Shown here: one piece after another, positions 46,201 through 57,819 of the stretch
Layout of the letters: the number at the start of each line of letters is the position of its first letter
Numbering within the stretch: position 1 is the stretch's first letter
NCBI RefSeq assembly: GCF_030253575.1
Contig: NC_080560.1
Location: 7,870,501-7,934,500 of the forward strand
DNA length: 64,000 bases
Reading direction: 5' to 3'
Origin: Rhododendron vialii
Lineage: Eukaryota > Streptophyta > Magnoliopsida > Ericales > Ericaceae
Notes under the pieces: model-generated
Seen by the model: only the letters and a program-made list of their open reading frames with translations
The model's database searches: none
What the model was told of the DNA's origin: nothing
Program-made: the position numbers and the translations under genes

Positions 46201-47132
46201 AGAAGAGGCTTTCGCCAAGCACGGCGCATGGCAGAAACGGCTTACCGAGACCATCATGGAAGAGCACACCGCTGCCCGCCACAAGAGCGGCGACGCCAAG
46301 CAGCATTTCGTGGATGCGTTGCTGACATTGAAAGAGAAGTATGAGCTTAGCGAGGTCACAGTCATTGCGGTTCTTTGGGTACGAATGTCGTGTCCATTAT
46401 TATCTTGAAAGTTTTATTACAAAACATGAGATTATTGAGACAATTTAGCAGTTATAAGAACTTTTGTCCCTTCTATTTTTTCAGAACATGATCCATGCAG
46501 GCATAGACACAACGGCTGTCGCTGTTGAGTGGGCAATGGCCGAGCTGATCAAGAACCCTAGGGTGCAACAAAAAGCTCAAGAGGAATTAGACCGCATCGT
46601 GGGTCATGAACGGGTCATGGCCGAATCCGACTTCTCTGACCTCCCTTACCTGCAATGTGTTGCCAAAGAAGCCTTGAGGTTACACCCTCCGACCCCACTA
46701 ACGCTTCCCCACAAGGCCACTTCCAACGTCACAATTGGCGGTTACGATATCCCTAAAGGATCCAACGTCTTCGTAAACGTGTGGGCCGTGGGCCGTGACC
46801 CGACAGCTTGGAAAACCCCAGACGAGTTCCAGCCCGAGAGGTTTTTGGAGGAGGATATTGATGTGAAGGGCCACGATTTCCGGTTGTTGCCTTTTGGGGC
46901 GGGCCGACGGGCCTGCCCCGGAGCTCAGCTCGGGATCAACTTGGTGACATCAATGCTTGGTCATCTTCTCCACCATTTCTGGTGGGCCCCGCTGGAAGGT
47001 GTGAAGCCGGAAGAGATAGACATGTCGGAGAACACCCCGGGGTTGGTGTGCTTTATGAGAACCCCTTTGCAGGCTGTTGCTAAACCAAGATTGTCTGCTC
47101 ACCTGTATAAACGTAAAGCTGTTGACATGTAA
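43288..47132 (+). CDS. CYP98A: Cytochrome P450 CYP98A, copy 4, intact and most diverged
   Basis: Exons 43288-43777, 45981-46378 and 46485-47132 (TAA 47130-47132) join in phases 1 and 0 to give 511 residues. Exon 2 is one codon shorter and exon 3 one longer than in copy 1. All P450 hallmarks are present: N-terminal anchor, [10 protein letters not shown]-helix AGIDTT (301-306), ExxR as EALR, PERF and [14 protein letters not shown] (ligand Cys440). Differences from copies 1-2 include [30 protein letters not shown], and Asn-Met at the start of exon 3. It shares ISVWTGS and LFNDC wording with copy 3, so 3 and 4 look like one lineage and 1 and 2 another. Intron 1 (2.2 kb) carries an LTR-like repeat; intron 2 is only 106 bp. 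Substrate may differ from copy 1; that is inference. Confidence 0.95.
44230..45520 (-). mobile_element. Solo-LTR-like repeat, copy 3 of three, in intron 1 of copy 4
   Basis: It shares GACTTAGAATTTCCTAACCG, 'ccctttctaagaccttcaattctggtatttatagg' features and a terminal GGTGTAAACA with the copies at 7060 and 30730. It is rich in AGGCCT-containing words. Read on the minus strand it would begin TGTTTACACC. No coding region is present. Confidence 0.5.
45600..45900. other. Second LTR-like fragment in intron 1 of copy 4
   Basis: A stretch with 'gtaaacactgactttcattaac', 'ggggagacgccctccttttataggcg' and AT-rich tail has the look of a reverse-oriented copia-type LTR end. Recognition is by general wording only. 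Confidence 0.25.
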
Positions 47133-48660
47133 TTTTCGACTTTGATTAATTTGCTGCTATTCAAAGTAGTAGTTCTTATTGTTTTGGAATTGCGATGTGT
47201 TCGAATTATATGGATATCAAGACTGGAAAAATAGGGCTGACAGTGTTGCCCCATTTTCGCCCCTGATATCCTTGTTAGCGCCTTCATTTGTTATTGTTAA
47301 ACTATTTTCTCATTCTGGAAATAGGACTGGAAACTGTTTTTGGTAAGGTTTCTTGAGTCGACAGTGGGAACTGTTTTCTGAAGTCCTGGAGAAAGGTTTC
47401 ACAAGAAAAAACGAGAACGATTGAGTTTCATACTGTTCAATGATTCTGTTCCGAGCCCCAGAAAAACAAATGAAAGCAAACAGATAATGTTTTGGAGCTC
47501 CAAAATTGTTCAATCGAAGGGGTAACAAAGGCTATACAGAGTCAAATATTCTGGCAAACTTCACAGCGAGAGCATGTTTCCATGGAGAATAGGATCCACT
47601 CAAGTCTCGTCTCGAAACGGACAGGACGGTCTTGTTTATTGGCAATTCCTGGATCCACATAGCAACCGTTCACTTTCAAGATAAATGTTTTTCAACCGAT
47701 ATCCGATCAACAGGGTTTTTGACGTAGCTGCAGTTGCCCACGAGCTCTCAAAAAGAGGACCGTTTCAATCATTCAAGTGAACCCACAAAGAGCCACAAAG
47801 GCTGAACAGGACCGCTCCTGTGACTTGCCATGTCTTTGTTAGGTAACAGTTGTTAACTCAGAACTCACAACTCTCAAGTGATCTCAGAGCTGAGAGAAGA
47901 AAAATGCGAGCATAAAATGGGAAACTCTAGAATCTATGATAGATTGGTTAATCAAGGAATGCACAGCTCATTCAATAAATTTCAGTAATGTGGACTCAAA
48001 CAAGCACAACTGAACAACAGTATAAACTGAGAAATAACCAACAAATCATCATTCGGTAATCGCCATCTTTAAAAGAAACTAGATCACCATGGTGTGGTTC
48101 TGAGTAAAACATGTCCAAATCATCTTATTTGCATGTAGTTCTAGCCAGTAAGAAGAGTACACCTTATTTGCTCACATTCCAAACTCAAGACAGGAAAAGA
48201 ATACCATATAAATAGACCTGTTCGGCTCAAAATGCTTCATAAATGAAAGGTAAACCAGGAAAGCACCATTCTCAGAATCACGAATCCAGTAAGCAAAAAA
48301 AGAGGGCTAGCAAAAATCACGAGTCATAAGAAGAAAATAACAGCATAGAAAGGTGTAATGTATATAATAGAGTGAAAGTGGTACAGCGTCACAAATTTAC
48401 AACTTGCACAATAACTGCCAAACATTAGCTGTATCGTTCGATATTGCAGTAAAAGCATGGCAGCACTGTACAGGCTTCTTAGAAACTAGGTTGTATTTAC
48501 AAACACATATTCAACATAAAAGCCAGGTTAATATGTTTAGAAGTAATATTGTTCCATTTGGTTCAGAAAAAGAAAAAATTATTCCTTCAAAGGTCTTATT
48601 TGCAACTGCATTCAACTCCCCTTTGTTACATCCGCTCCTAAGCTTATGAAGCAGAGAGGA
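47133..48660. other. Spacer between copy 4 and the cystatin gene
   Basis: Copy 4's 3'UTR occupies the first 100-200 bp. The remainder has ordinary, non-repetitive AT-rich sequence and no convincing frame. Part of 48370-48680 may be the 3'UTR of the minus-strand cystatin gene. Confidence 0.35.
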
Positions 48661-49191
48661 TTTCAGACGATCTTCAATTACCTGCATTAAACAGAAGAAA
48701 TTTTATCAATCTCTTATCATCCTATAACATATAATTAATTCACTTGATGTCTGCACCTTGGACCATCAGACGGTAACTTGGCCATATGGCCATCCTGGTC
48801 CATGGCATTTGATTACAGCACATGCCTGATTACTTACTACTTGCACATATCCTCTCAAACAGAAAAAGCAACTACCGATGCCAGATAGAGTCTCAATAAT
48901 GAAGCACACTTCATTCATTTTAGTCACCGCATCTGTGGGCAAATTACCCCCATGGACTAAAACATGCTTGTCCTATTTCCAGACAAACCGGACACATTTG
49001 TAACATAGATTACCAAACCAAACCGAGCCTTGGTTATACAATTTATTAATTTATCCCCATTTAATCTATGTTACAAATACAAACTAAAACTGGTTGGAGA
49101 TACCGCTTTATTTGCCAGTACAAGTACCAAAAAATAATGATCCCTAAAACTGGTTAGCGATACTTCTTTGTTTGTCATACAGAAACCTAGC

Positions 49192-49200
49192 CGCGCGCGC

Positions 49201-49258
<58 letters not shown>
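49192..49258. repeat. (CG)n/(AG)n compound microsatellite
   Basis: A short CGCGCGCGCGCA run followed by about 27 AG dinucleotides. Confidence 0.95.
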
Positions 49259-49261
<3 letters not shown>

Positions 49262-49713
49262 TACGCTGATGAACTCCTTGCTGAAAAGATAACAAGTTTA
49301 TGCCCTTCTGAGATTTTGATGTAGGCACAGAAAAAAGAAACCTCTCCTTGTCTTGCGGATAGCAGAAAAAACAAATTTCAAAAATCCCCCTTATTTCAAG
49401 TCCTTAGGAAAAATTCTCATCCACAGGCTCAACTAAATTACAATTTCCATAGTTTGTAGGCTCCCAATAATAAAGACTAGCTCAAAGACTCCTTCTGGAA
49501 ACGCCTAAAGGGAAAAGAAAAAAGAAAAAGAAAATTTCCATCTCTAAAGATCCTATAAAGTAAAAACCTTCATTGTTCAAAGACACTCAAGAGTAAAAGG
49601 TGTAAACTCTTTGCTCACATATCTAAAGATCCAATAAAGTAAAAACCTTCATTGTTCAAAGCCACTCAAGAGTAAAAGCAGTAAACTTTTAGCTCATGTT
49701 TTCACATTCAAGG

Positions 49714-49738
49714 CGCACGCGCGCACACACACACACTC

Positions 49739-49767
<29 letters not shown>
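49714..49767. repeat. (CG)n/(CA)n/(AG)n compound microsatellite
   Basis: GCACGCGCGC, then CACACACACA, CTCTG, then about 13 AG units. It has the same alternating purine-pyrimidine plus AG plan as the one at 49192. Confidence 0.95.
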
Positions 49768-49772
<5 letters not shown>

Positions 49773-50607
49773 AGAAGAGAATGGACTACTACAAAAAAAT
49801 CAATGAAGTAGAACTATAAGTCCTCCTACCATGGCTTTAACCTCAGGGGGTCTAGTTTCTTATCATGATCAAACACCCAGGTCACTTCTTACAATTGCAC
49901 TGATTCTGTAAAGGTGCCAAACTTCTACAACCAAATCTCTCAAATTTCATAGCTACAGCTGCCATCCTCTCACTGCCACTAGTCCTTTCAGGGACATCCG
50001 ATAAAATTGGAAGAATCCTCTCCTGCAACTAGTTGCAATTATGAGGTGAATTCTAAATATCATATTTCTATAGTCTCAAAACCTCGGATGTCGGACACAG
50101 GAATCAGGAATGTGTTCCCACTCCCCAAACACCATCCCTCACAAAAAAAATATTGATAAAAGTGATAACAATAATGACCAATAGAAATATCAAATCTTCC
50201 TACTTGACAAGGGAAAGAACGAAGAGAAAAAAAAAAAAAAAAGACATGCATAATGCGCTAATCCAGGAAGGATCATCAAACCTCGAAAATTTCAATATTG
50301 CATTGATGAAGCACATTAAGCATTTCTAATATACAAACCGGACAAACAATTAATATTACATTTGCCTCTCTCCAAACACAACCACTTCGCATTCACACAT
50401 GGAAGCAATCAAATGCAAATCTACTGTGCATCTCCACATCACATTTAGCTCAAAATAAGTATTGTGCACATCTTAAAGCATCAATACTGGAGTACTTACT
50501 ATAATAAAGAAGCAAAGTAACAGTTGGTCATGCATAAACCGATAGCCTTATCAATATTCATTACATTATCAATATATTGAGTTAAATACTTGAATGTATC
50601 AAAATAG

Positions 50608-53600
50608 TCAATTACCTCGCTTCCCACCAAGCCCAGTGGAAGTGAATGAAGAAGAGGCATCATGGGTAGGTTTGAATTCCTGCAACTGCTTAAAGTTCAT
50701 CCACGGCTTCACCCAAACTTTAGCTTCATATATCTGTTTCTTTCCAGCATCAATTGCCTCCAAGGTAAGATGATACATCTTCCCAGCAACTACCTGTTCC
50801 TTGGCTTTCACCACTCTTGCAAACTCGAGAAGAGTATTCTGCACAAAAAGATCTTGTGAGACACCAGGGTAAAAAAAACTACGAAAATCAGTTCAGAATC
50901 GATGGACAACAGGACAGGCATAAATCTCGAGGACGAAAGTATGTTCCCTATAGAATTTGGTTTCTATTGTTATTTTATATGAATGCTTTCAGAAAAAAAA
51001 AAATAGGGATCAAAAACAATTTTCCTTCTTGTCATTCTATTTGTGTTCTGCGTAACTTATTAATAATTACCTCTGAAGACAGTATATGAGCCTCACTGGC
51101 TTCTCTACGTATAAGCTATTCATTTGATGCTTTAAACATAGAATCAGATCGAAAAGAACGAAATTAAGACGTATGAGCACAAAGTTATGAAGAAGTGCCA
51201 ACCATAGCCATAAAAGACTAAACCAGCAATGAAAAAACAACTTATAAAACACAAAGAAAGCATTGAATCTTAACTAACAAATATCATTGTCCAAGAAACT
51301 TAAAAAACAAACTAAAAACTATAGCTGAAGGCCCAAAGTAACAATTCAACTATGAAAAAATCAAAGTAACCCATTTGCTTCACAACTCTAAATACACTTG
51401 CATATTATACTAATTTTTAGGTTAATTCGAAAAAATTCCATAGTATTAGCCCTTGCAACTTGCAAGTCCTTTGAGTGAAAAAAAATTCTGTAAATTTCAA
51501 GTTATCAAATCTTTTTTAGGTTGCCATGCATAAAATTAAATGGTGGCTTCGCACATACACATAATATCTTCTCTTCATTGGACCTCGCAACTAGCAATAC
51601 ATACTGATAAAATATATTTTTTAGGAAAATTTATATAAATGGCCCTTCTAGTTTTATCCGAGTCTCACTTTCGTCCTCTAAGTATCAATTACAACTCTTT
51701 TGACCTTCAAGTTTTGTTTTCGTACCAAATTGTTCGAATTGATAACTTTTGTCAGCTAAACTGGACGGAAAAAATCAAATTGAGGGCAGACGTCATCAAT
51801 TGAACCAACTTGGTACGAACTGCAACTTCCAAACTGCCATCAATCTTATTTTTTCCATCCAATTTGGCTGACCGATGTTATCAATTGGACCGACTTGGTA
51901 CGAAAACCAAACTTGAAGGTCAAAAGAATTGTAATTGATAATTGGAGGACAAATATGAGACTCGGATGAAATTAGGAGGACCGCTTCTATAAATTTCCCT
52001 ATTTTTTATTATTACTATGAGAATACATGTGATTCGGGCCCCTTCTAAACACTAATCCTTCTTCCACCAGTCTATGCCGGAAAAAACCCACAATAAACAA
52101 ACATGGGCACACATGAAAGAGAGATAAATCCTAGTGCTGACTACAATATAAGATGCACAATCAGTTGTTTCACTAGTATCCTTTCAACCTGTTGGTTATC
52201 ATTACCGCAATCTAGTCAAGACAAAAAAAAAGCAACCACAAAATTAAACAAATTTACACACAAGAATAGACAAACACCAAGTTATGTGGTTTTGATACAA
52301 ACTCATGGGTAGAACTCACCCTTGAAAACCGGCTTACAAGGGGCGGTTGCCCAAGAGCTTATATACACTAGGTCAAGCCCATGTTTAGGCGATGTGGAAC
52401 TTTAGGATCGTAACAGGTTCGATCCTATGAAGCACGGATACTCCGAAACTAGTCACGTACGAGTATCGGATATGCGAGGGATACGGATACGCGTCCGATA
52501 CGGCCCGATACGTATCGGATACGGCAAATAAGTATCCTGCATTTAAATTAAATATTTTTTATTTCGGATACGCGAGGGATACGTGGGGGATACGGCAGGA
52601 TACGTTTAGGATACGGCAGGGGTTAAAATGAAATTTTTCAAAGAATCAAGTACAAATTAAAAGGGAAAAATTGTAATAATAGCATCACTAAAAATATAAA
52701 AACTTAGGAAATTATGCACATCGATAGATCATTTCATGAACCGGTCGATATTTTCCTACCCTAGATCGCTTGAACCTTTGATCACAAGGTTCTCTCTTTG
52801 TTTTACTGGTGTGGGTTTCTATTGTTTACATTTTATAATAAATTATATCTAATACATACACTGGTACATAGATATATGTGTATATATATGAAGTATATTA
52901 TATGCATAGCGATTAGTCTATTGCCTACTAACCTCTATTTTTTTTTCTTTTCTACAAAATTCTAATCTTTTGGATGATAAGTTCCTACTCTTTTGAGATT
53001 GACATGTACTTCATGCTTGGTATTAGCAATTCAACTACTCTTTTATTTCTTATGACTTCACTTTTACGCCTAGGAGACTAATAATTATAAAAATGTACTC
53101 CCTCCGTCCCATAATGTTTGTCCGGTCCGCAAAACGAGAACGTAAAAATAATATAATTTTTGTAAGGAAAAATTAAATTTTTTTCAACAATTCACTAGAT
53201 ATTGATGAGGCCTTTTGATTTATGAAAAAAGTTTGAATTTTTTCTTAAAAGAAGTGCATTATTTTTGAATCCTCGTTTTGCGGACCGGACAAACAATTTG
53301 GGACGGAGGGAGTATAATTTATACAGCCGTATCCCCGAAGTATCCGTATCCTATTTTTGTAGGTTTTGACGTATCGCCGTATCCGTATCCGTATCCCGTA
53401 TCTGTGCTTCATAGGTTCGATCTCATTAGATAGATAAACATGGCCCACGGGAGAGAAATTCTACTATGAAAACAATCAAAATTATATTGGTCCACAGTCC
53501 ACAAATATGCCACATGGGTAGATTAATCCTCCTAGTTGAAAAAAAAACGATACAACTACCACTTTGAATCACTAAATACCTCTTTCTTGTTGTGTTCTTG

Positions 53601-53770
53601 GACGGCGAACTGACCGATGCTCACGATCTCAGCGCTGTTCTGAAACCCCTTGCAATCGTGAATTCCTCCGGGGGTGTTCATCCTTATGAAAGGGTCCTCT
53701 CTGCAAAGCCCCAATTCACAGAAAACGGAGAGCAAAACCACTACAACACTCAAATATGTATTTACCTTCA

Positions 53771-53771
<1 letters not shown>
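50608..53771 (-). CDS. Secreted phytocystatin (cysteine protease inhibitor)
   Basis: Minus-strand exon 1 (53771-53580) encodes [20 protein letters not shown]..., a signal peptide ending around GLC, then a Gly-Gly and the alpha-helix [13 protein letters not shown], a variant of the plant LARFAVDEHN signature. Exon 2 (50838-50616) continues [14 protein letters not shown], with the reactive loop QVVAG and the second hairpin VKPWMNF, both canonical. Cystatins block papain-like proteases. The exon 2 end ([11 protein letters not shown]) resembles the linker to the legumain-inhibiting C-terminal extension of long phytocystatins, but I found no extension. Reading through gives GN then TGA at 50608. 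A possible acceptor at 48681 also yields GN-TGA (stop 48676-48674), so the peptide is about 140 residues either way. Intron 1 is 2.7 kb and TE-rich. Confidence 0.87.
51624..51999. mobile_element. Foldback MITE, copy 2 (family of 5465), in cystatin intron 1
   Basis: It begins GGAAAATTTATATAAATGGC and ends ATAAATTTCCCT. The central TAAACTGGACGGAAAAAATC segment and the arm GTCCTCTAAGTATCAATT match the copy at 5465-5841. Confidence 0.8.
52425..53414. mobile_element. hAT-like non-autonomous element in cystatin intron 1
   Basis: Termini CTATGAAGCACGGATAC and, inverted, CTATGAAGCACAGATACGGG are flanked by the perfect 8-bp duplication GTTCGATC (52417-52424 and 53415-53422). Both subterminal regions (to about 52620 and from 53325) are crowded with GGATACG/CGTATCC words, like transposase-binding arrays. 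No transposase is encoded in 990 bp. A Stowaway element (53098-53312) is nested within it. Confidence 0.9.
53098..53312. mobile_element. Stowaway MITE nested in the hAT-like element
   Basis: CTCCCTCCGTCCCATAATGT and the complement ending GGGACGGAGGGAG are near-perfect termini, bracketed by TA. The arms extend inward through TGTCCGGTCCGCAAAACGAG. Confidence 0.92.

Positions 53772-53773
<2 letters not shown>

Positions 53774-53801
<28 letters not shown>
53774..53801. repeat. (TC)n microsatellite in the cystatin 5' leader
   Basis: A CT run starts 3 bp upstream of the cystatin ATG (minus strand: (GA)n). In-frame readthrough gives an arginine/glutamate repeat, so the ATG at 53771, with its signal peptide, is the chosen start. 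Confidence 0.9.
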
Positions 53802-55299
53802 AGGGTTCTGATCGATTATTTTCAGTTTTTGTGTCGATTGCGTCCTCACAAATATGTTTGGCTAGAGATCTGTGGGTGGGCAGAAGGTCGTATGCTTCGT
53901 AGAGAAGGGTTTTGAATGGTAGTTGGCCGATTCGAGGGTAATGAGGAAAACGGGTCGGTTTGATTTGATTTGACCCAATTGCACTAATCGTTTTTGTTTG
54001 CGGCTTTGCGTTATGAGATTTACGTTGACCTCCCTGTGGTTCAGTATGATGATATTAATACCCCTAACAATTATGGAAATTACTGCTCCATTCCTGAAGA
54101 TTAGGGTCGTTTGACTCGTACTTTGGGGGCATTTCAACTTTTTGGTTTGTGCTTATTTAAATTTTTTTTTTTTACATTTTTTAGTTTTGCACCAACTTTC
54201 TATGCATTATTGGTTCGTCTTGATTAAAAAAATCGAAAAAATTTACCCAAGTATTTTTGAAAAAACCGAAAAGGCTTACTTTTTTATATTTATTTAATGT
54301 TTTCATAAATATTTATGTAAAAGTCATAATTTTACACAAAGCCGTGTTCTATGATATGTATTATAACGGCCGTGTTCACAAGTCATAATTCTTTTTGGAA
54401 TATTTCACGGTCATGTTCTATGGTATATAATTTTACACAAGTCATAATATTTATTAGAATATCTCACGGTCATGATCTATGGTATATTATAACACTATTC
54501 ATTATTGTGGATCAAACGGGCCCACTCTATTAAGATTATTAGGCTATTTTAACATTATTTTATATTTACGCGGTCAGAATTTAACTCTCAATTAATCATG
54601 CATATTTTATTATTACAATACTTATCTGTTACCGGTCCCGCGGGGCCATTTCATTAATGCTATTATGTCTTTTTTTGAATTTTAGTCGACATTTGCGCGA
54701 TCAGAGTTCAACAACTAATTAGCCAAAGTTGATTATTTTTTATGCCCACGATAGATGATAGAAACTTACTTGTCATTTTCATTATGGTTTTGCTAGTTAC
54801 TGTCCAGTGGGCATAGCCTCGGTATAGGATTAATTCTCCCGACTATCCAGAAAACTCTAATCTATCAGCCTTTTATTACTTCCCTTTATTCTTCTTTTTG
54901 TCAATGTCTATGACACTAGGATCCCATACGGAACACCTTCTTAAAAAATAAGTACTTATTTTATATTTTTAAACTCAAAAATAACGTAAATAAAAATTTA
55001 TTTTTTTATTTTTTTTGCACCGTATAAAAGATCTCGATAAAATCTATCAAGCAAGATCCATATTGCTAGGAAAATTATTTGCGTAAATACATTATTTTTA
55101 AGCTTGAAATTGCCTTCTTAAAATTAAGTACTTATTTTACGTTCCGAAACAGGGCCTAACTCTCATATTTCTGTAAATGCCGATTTTAACCTTAGACGTA
55201 TAGGAGTATATGTGAACTTTGAAAAAGAAATGAGACTACTTTTGGTTTGACTTTTCTTTCTCTCATTTCTTCCATTTTTTTAATTTCCAGACGGTGCTA

Positions 55300-55640
55300 A
55301 TCTATGCACAACGATTTTACTTCACAATTCATTTTTTATATTTCTATATAAACAATTCATATTTTCGTTTGACCACAAAAATTTATTTTTTGGGGCCCAT
55401 CTCAAGTCTTACAAAAATGAATTGAACTGCTTATTTTTTAATTTTTTTTATGAATTTCTGTCAAAAAAATAAACTCAATTGAATATCAATCAGAGCTTTT
55501 TCAGAATTCGTAATGCGAAACTGGGTGATTTGCATTACGAATTTTGAAAAGATCCTCACGGATATTCAATTGAGCTAATTTTTTTACTGGACTCCACACA
55601 CACAAAAAAAGTTTTAAAAAATGAACAATTCAAATTATTT
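55300..55640. mobile_element. Foldback MITE
   Basis: The arms pair around the centre near 55520: CAATTGAATATC..CAG and CTCACGGATATTCAATTG, with CAGAATTCGTAATGC complementary to GCATTACGAATTTTG. It is related to the arms inside the 31206-32900 element. Confidence 0.65.
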
Positions 55641-56035
55641 TTTAAGAACACGAGATGAGCCATACCAAAAAATCTCATTCAACCTGAATAATCTCTTCTT
55701 CATCCTTGGAAAGGTCATTCAAATCAAAAATAAAAGACACGTGCATCCATTGTCCCACAACTCCAAATATGATAGTATCCAAGAAAACATAATCAGTAGA
55801 TTTAAAAGTAAGCTTAGCCAACAATAGTCAGGGAACTTACCCCCAAAAAAAGATTTTAAAACAATAGCTGGGAGTAGAAAATGTAGAATAAGAGCAGCAC
55901 AAAAGGAATGCAAATGATTTACCCAAAAGGAAAAAGAAAATGCAAATGAAATAAATGTGGGGATTGCAAAGGATTGTAAAAATAAAGCTACATACGTACA
56001 AGAATGTAAACCAAAGAAAGATCGGTAAAAACTAT

Positions 56036-56718
56036 AAGACCATCCACAGTGGTATAATTAAAATTAAAATGTTGTTAAGTTTAGCAACATTTGCTCAAAA
56101 AAGAGCTCACAGTGGAATAGTCATATTTAGCAACCTCTTAACAACTCATCAAATTTTGACCATTGAATAATCAAAATTAACAACTTTTTACCAATAATCA
56201 AATTTAGTTGTCCCTACATTTCCTCAATCAAGTACACCATCATAACATAAAAACATTCTCTCTCTTCTATTTTCAACATATTTCTAAGAAAAATACTATT
56301 AAAAGAAGTTTCTATTTTTTTTGCAAAAACAGTTTTTTTAATGAATTTTTTTTTCAAAAACTGTTCTTTTAAAAAAAATTCAAAAACTATTCTTTTATTC
56401 GAAAACTGTTTTTTTTTTTTAACTTTTTCACGAAAACTTTTTTTTTAAATCAAAGTTTTCAAAAAACTATTTTCTCTTTTTCTAATAATCTATTTTTATT
56501 AGTTTGAAACCTATTTTAAAAAAATTATTTTCTATGTCCACAATTTTTAGATTTTTATAAATTGAAAAGGTGATGTGGCAAATTTTGGTTATTCAAATTT
56601 GATTGTACCATTATGGACCTCTACATTGCTAACCTTAGCAACCCCTTAAATGCATAACCAAAAGATGATATGACAACTTTTGATTATTGACATTTGGTTA
56701 TTCCACCGTGGATGCTCA
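56036..56718. mobile_element. TIR element with GACCATCCACAGTGG termini
   Basis: The left end GACCATCCACAGTGGTATAA and the right end TTATTCCACCGTGGATGCTC are imperfect inverted repeats. The inner parts (AGCAAC..TTA) are AT-rich. Partial relatives lie near 30550 and 40008. Confidence 0.6.
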
Positions 56719-56817
56719 AACATACCTAATCTCTGCCATTTTTACTGTGGGGGAAAAGAAGGGTGAAATTGCAGCCAAAAAATTATGTGGTAGAATTGTG
56801 ACTTTAAATAGAAAGAG

Positions 56818-57206
56818 GAATGATACATACACTACACATTTTCACTACACCATCTACTATATTTTTTATGGGACTCATTTCGGGTCCAACAAAAAATACA
56901 AAAAAATATCCATAAATTTTAAAATAATATTTTATGGGGCCCTGCAAAAAATCAGCTTTAACCGGTATCGGTAAGTATTATTTCTAAATTTATAAGAGTG
57001 AAAATGCTCAACTGCGCAGTTTCGAACATACAAACCCAGAAATAATATTTATCGATACCCGTTAGAGCTGATTTTTTACGGGGCCCCTAAAATATTATTT
57101 TAAAATTTATGGATATTTTTTTGTATTTTTTGTTGGACCCGAAATGAGTCCCATAAAAAATACAGTGAATGATATAGTGAAAATGTGTAGTGTATGTCGC
57201 ATTCCT
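56818..57206. mobile_element. Foldback MITE, copy 1 (family shared with 61436)
   Basis: A near-perfect palindrome: GAATGATACATACACTACAC at the left and GTGTAGTGTATGTCGCATTC at the right. The centre is GAAAATGCTCAACTGCGCAG, found unchanged in the copy at 61436-61803. Confidence 0.85.
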
Positions 57207-57819
57207 CATTTCAGGAATAGGGCTACAATTGTCTTTTTAAGGTAAACTAGTACATCATTTCTCTGCCATTTTTAGTGTGCATTGCAGGGACATGTGTCAT
57301 GGCCATAACCCTTTAGGGCCCCACATTTAGGATGCCCCATGGATGGTTTGCAGATATGGCCTTTTCATTACTAGCCACGGTTACAATTCAACCAACAATT
57401 AACCGAATTTAATTTTGTTTGGTCGGCATATGACGATTGAAAACTAACTTCTTGCTTTTATTCTCACATGTATAGGTATGCATAGATCTACATTTCAATA
57501 GGTTTTTTGCAGTTACTAAATATTATAAGCACACTGTTGTAATATTTATTACTATTAATGAAGTTCTTACTCTTTAAAAAAAAAATAGCCCTACAGTCAA
57601 ACGTTAAAGTATAATCAAAGGTTGACAAAGGTCCATCAACCATGCGTATATGCTAGGTTTGGGAAAGTTTTAATGAACCCTTGCCCCACAAGCTAAGAGG
57701 TTGTTTTCGAAAATTGAATTCATAACCTTCAAATGATAATGAAACACAGTTACTGTTGAGCCAAGTCCTCTAATCCACTTGTGTCCTTTGCTCTAGGGAG
57801 GACGAGTCTCACTCCCATC

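Larger units (their letters stand above)
48682..50607. other. Probable 3' intron or downstream flank of the cystatin gene
   Basis: It contains two mixed microsatellites (49192-49258 and 49714-49767) and a short duplication of 'atccaataaagtaaaaaccttcattgttcaaag' wording at 49550-49590 and 49625-49660. I looked on the minus strand for an exon encoding the long-cystatin extension (the NSLFPYEL-type segment) and saw none. Confidence 0.4.
53850..57815. other. AT-rich intergenic spacer with several hairpin elements
   Basis: Cystatin promoter at the left; then AT-rich sequence with a repeated 'cacaagtcataat...tcacggtcatg' pair (54360-54490), hairpins at 55300-55640, 56036-56718 and 56818-57206, and no supported gene. 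Confidence 0.4.

Noticed and set aside
49071..49328. Minus-strand frame rich in Leu-Ser
   Set aside because: Produced by an (AG)n tract read in the complementary strand.
48682..50600. Exons for a legumain-inhibiting cystatin extension
   Set aside because: Looked for the conserved extension wording on the minus strand and found none; only a candidate 3'UTR acceptor is visible.
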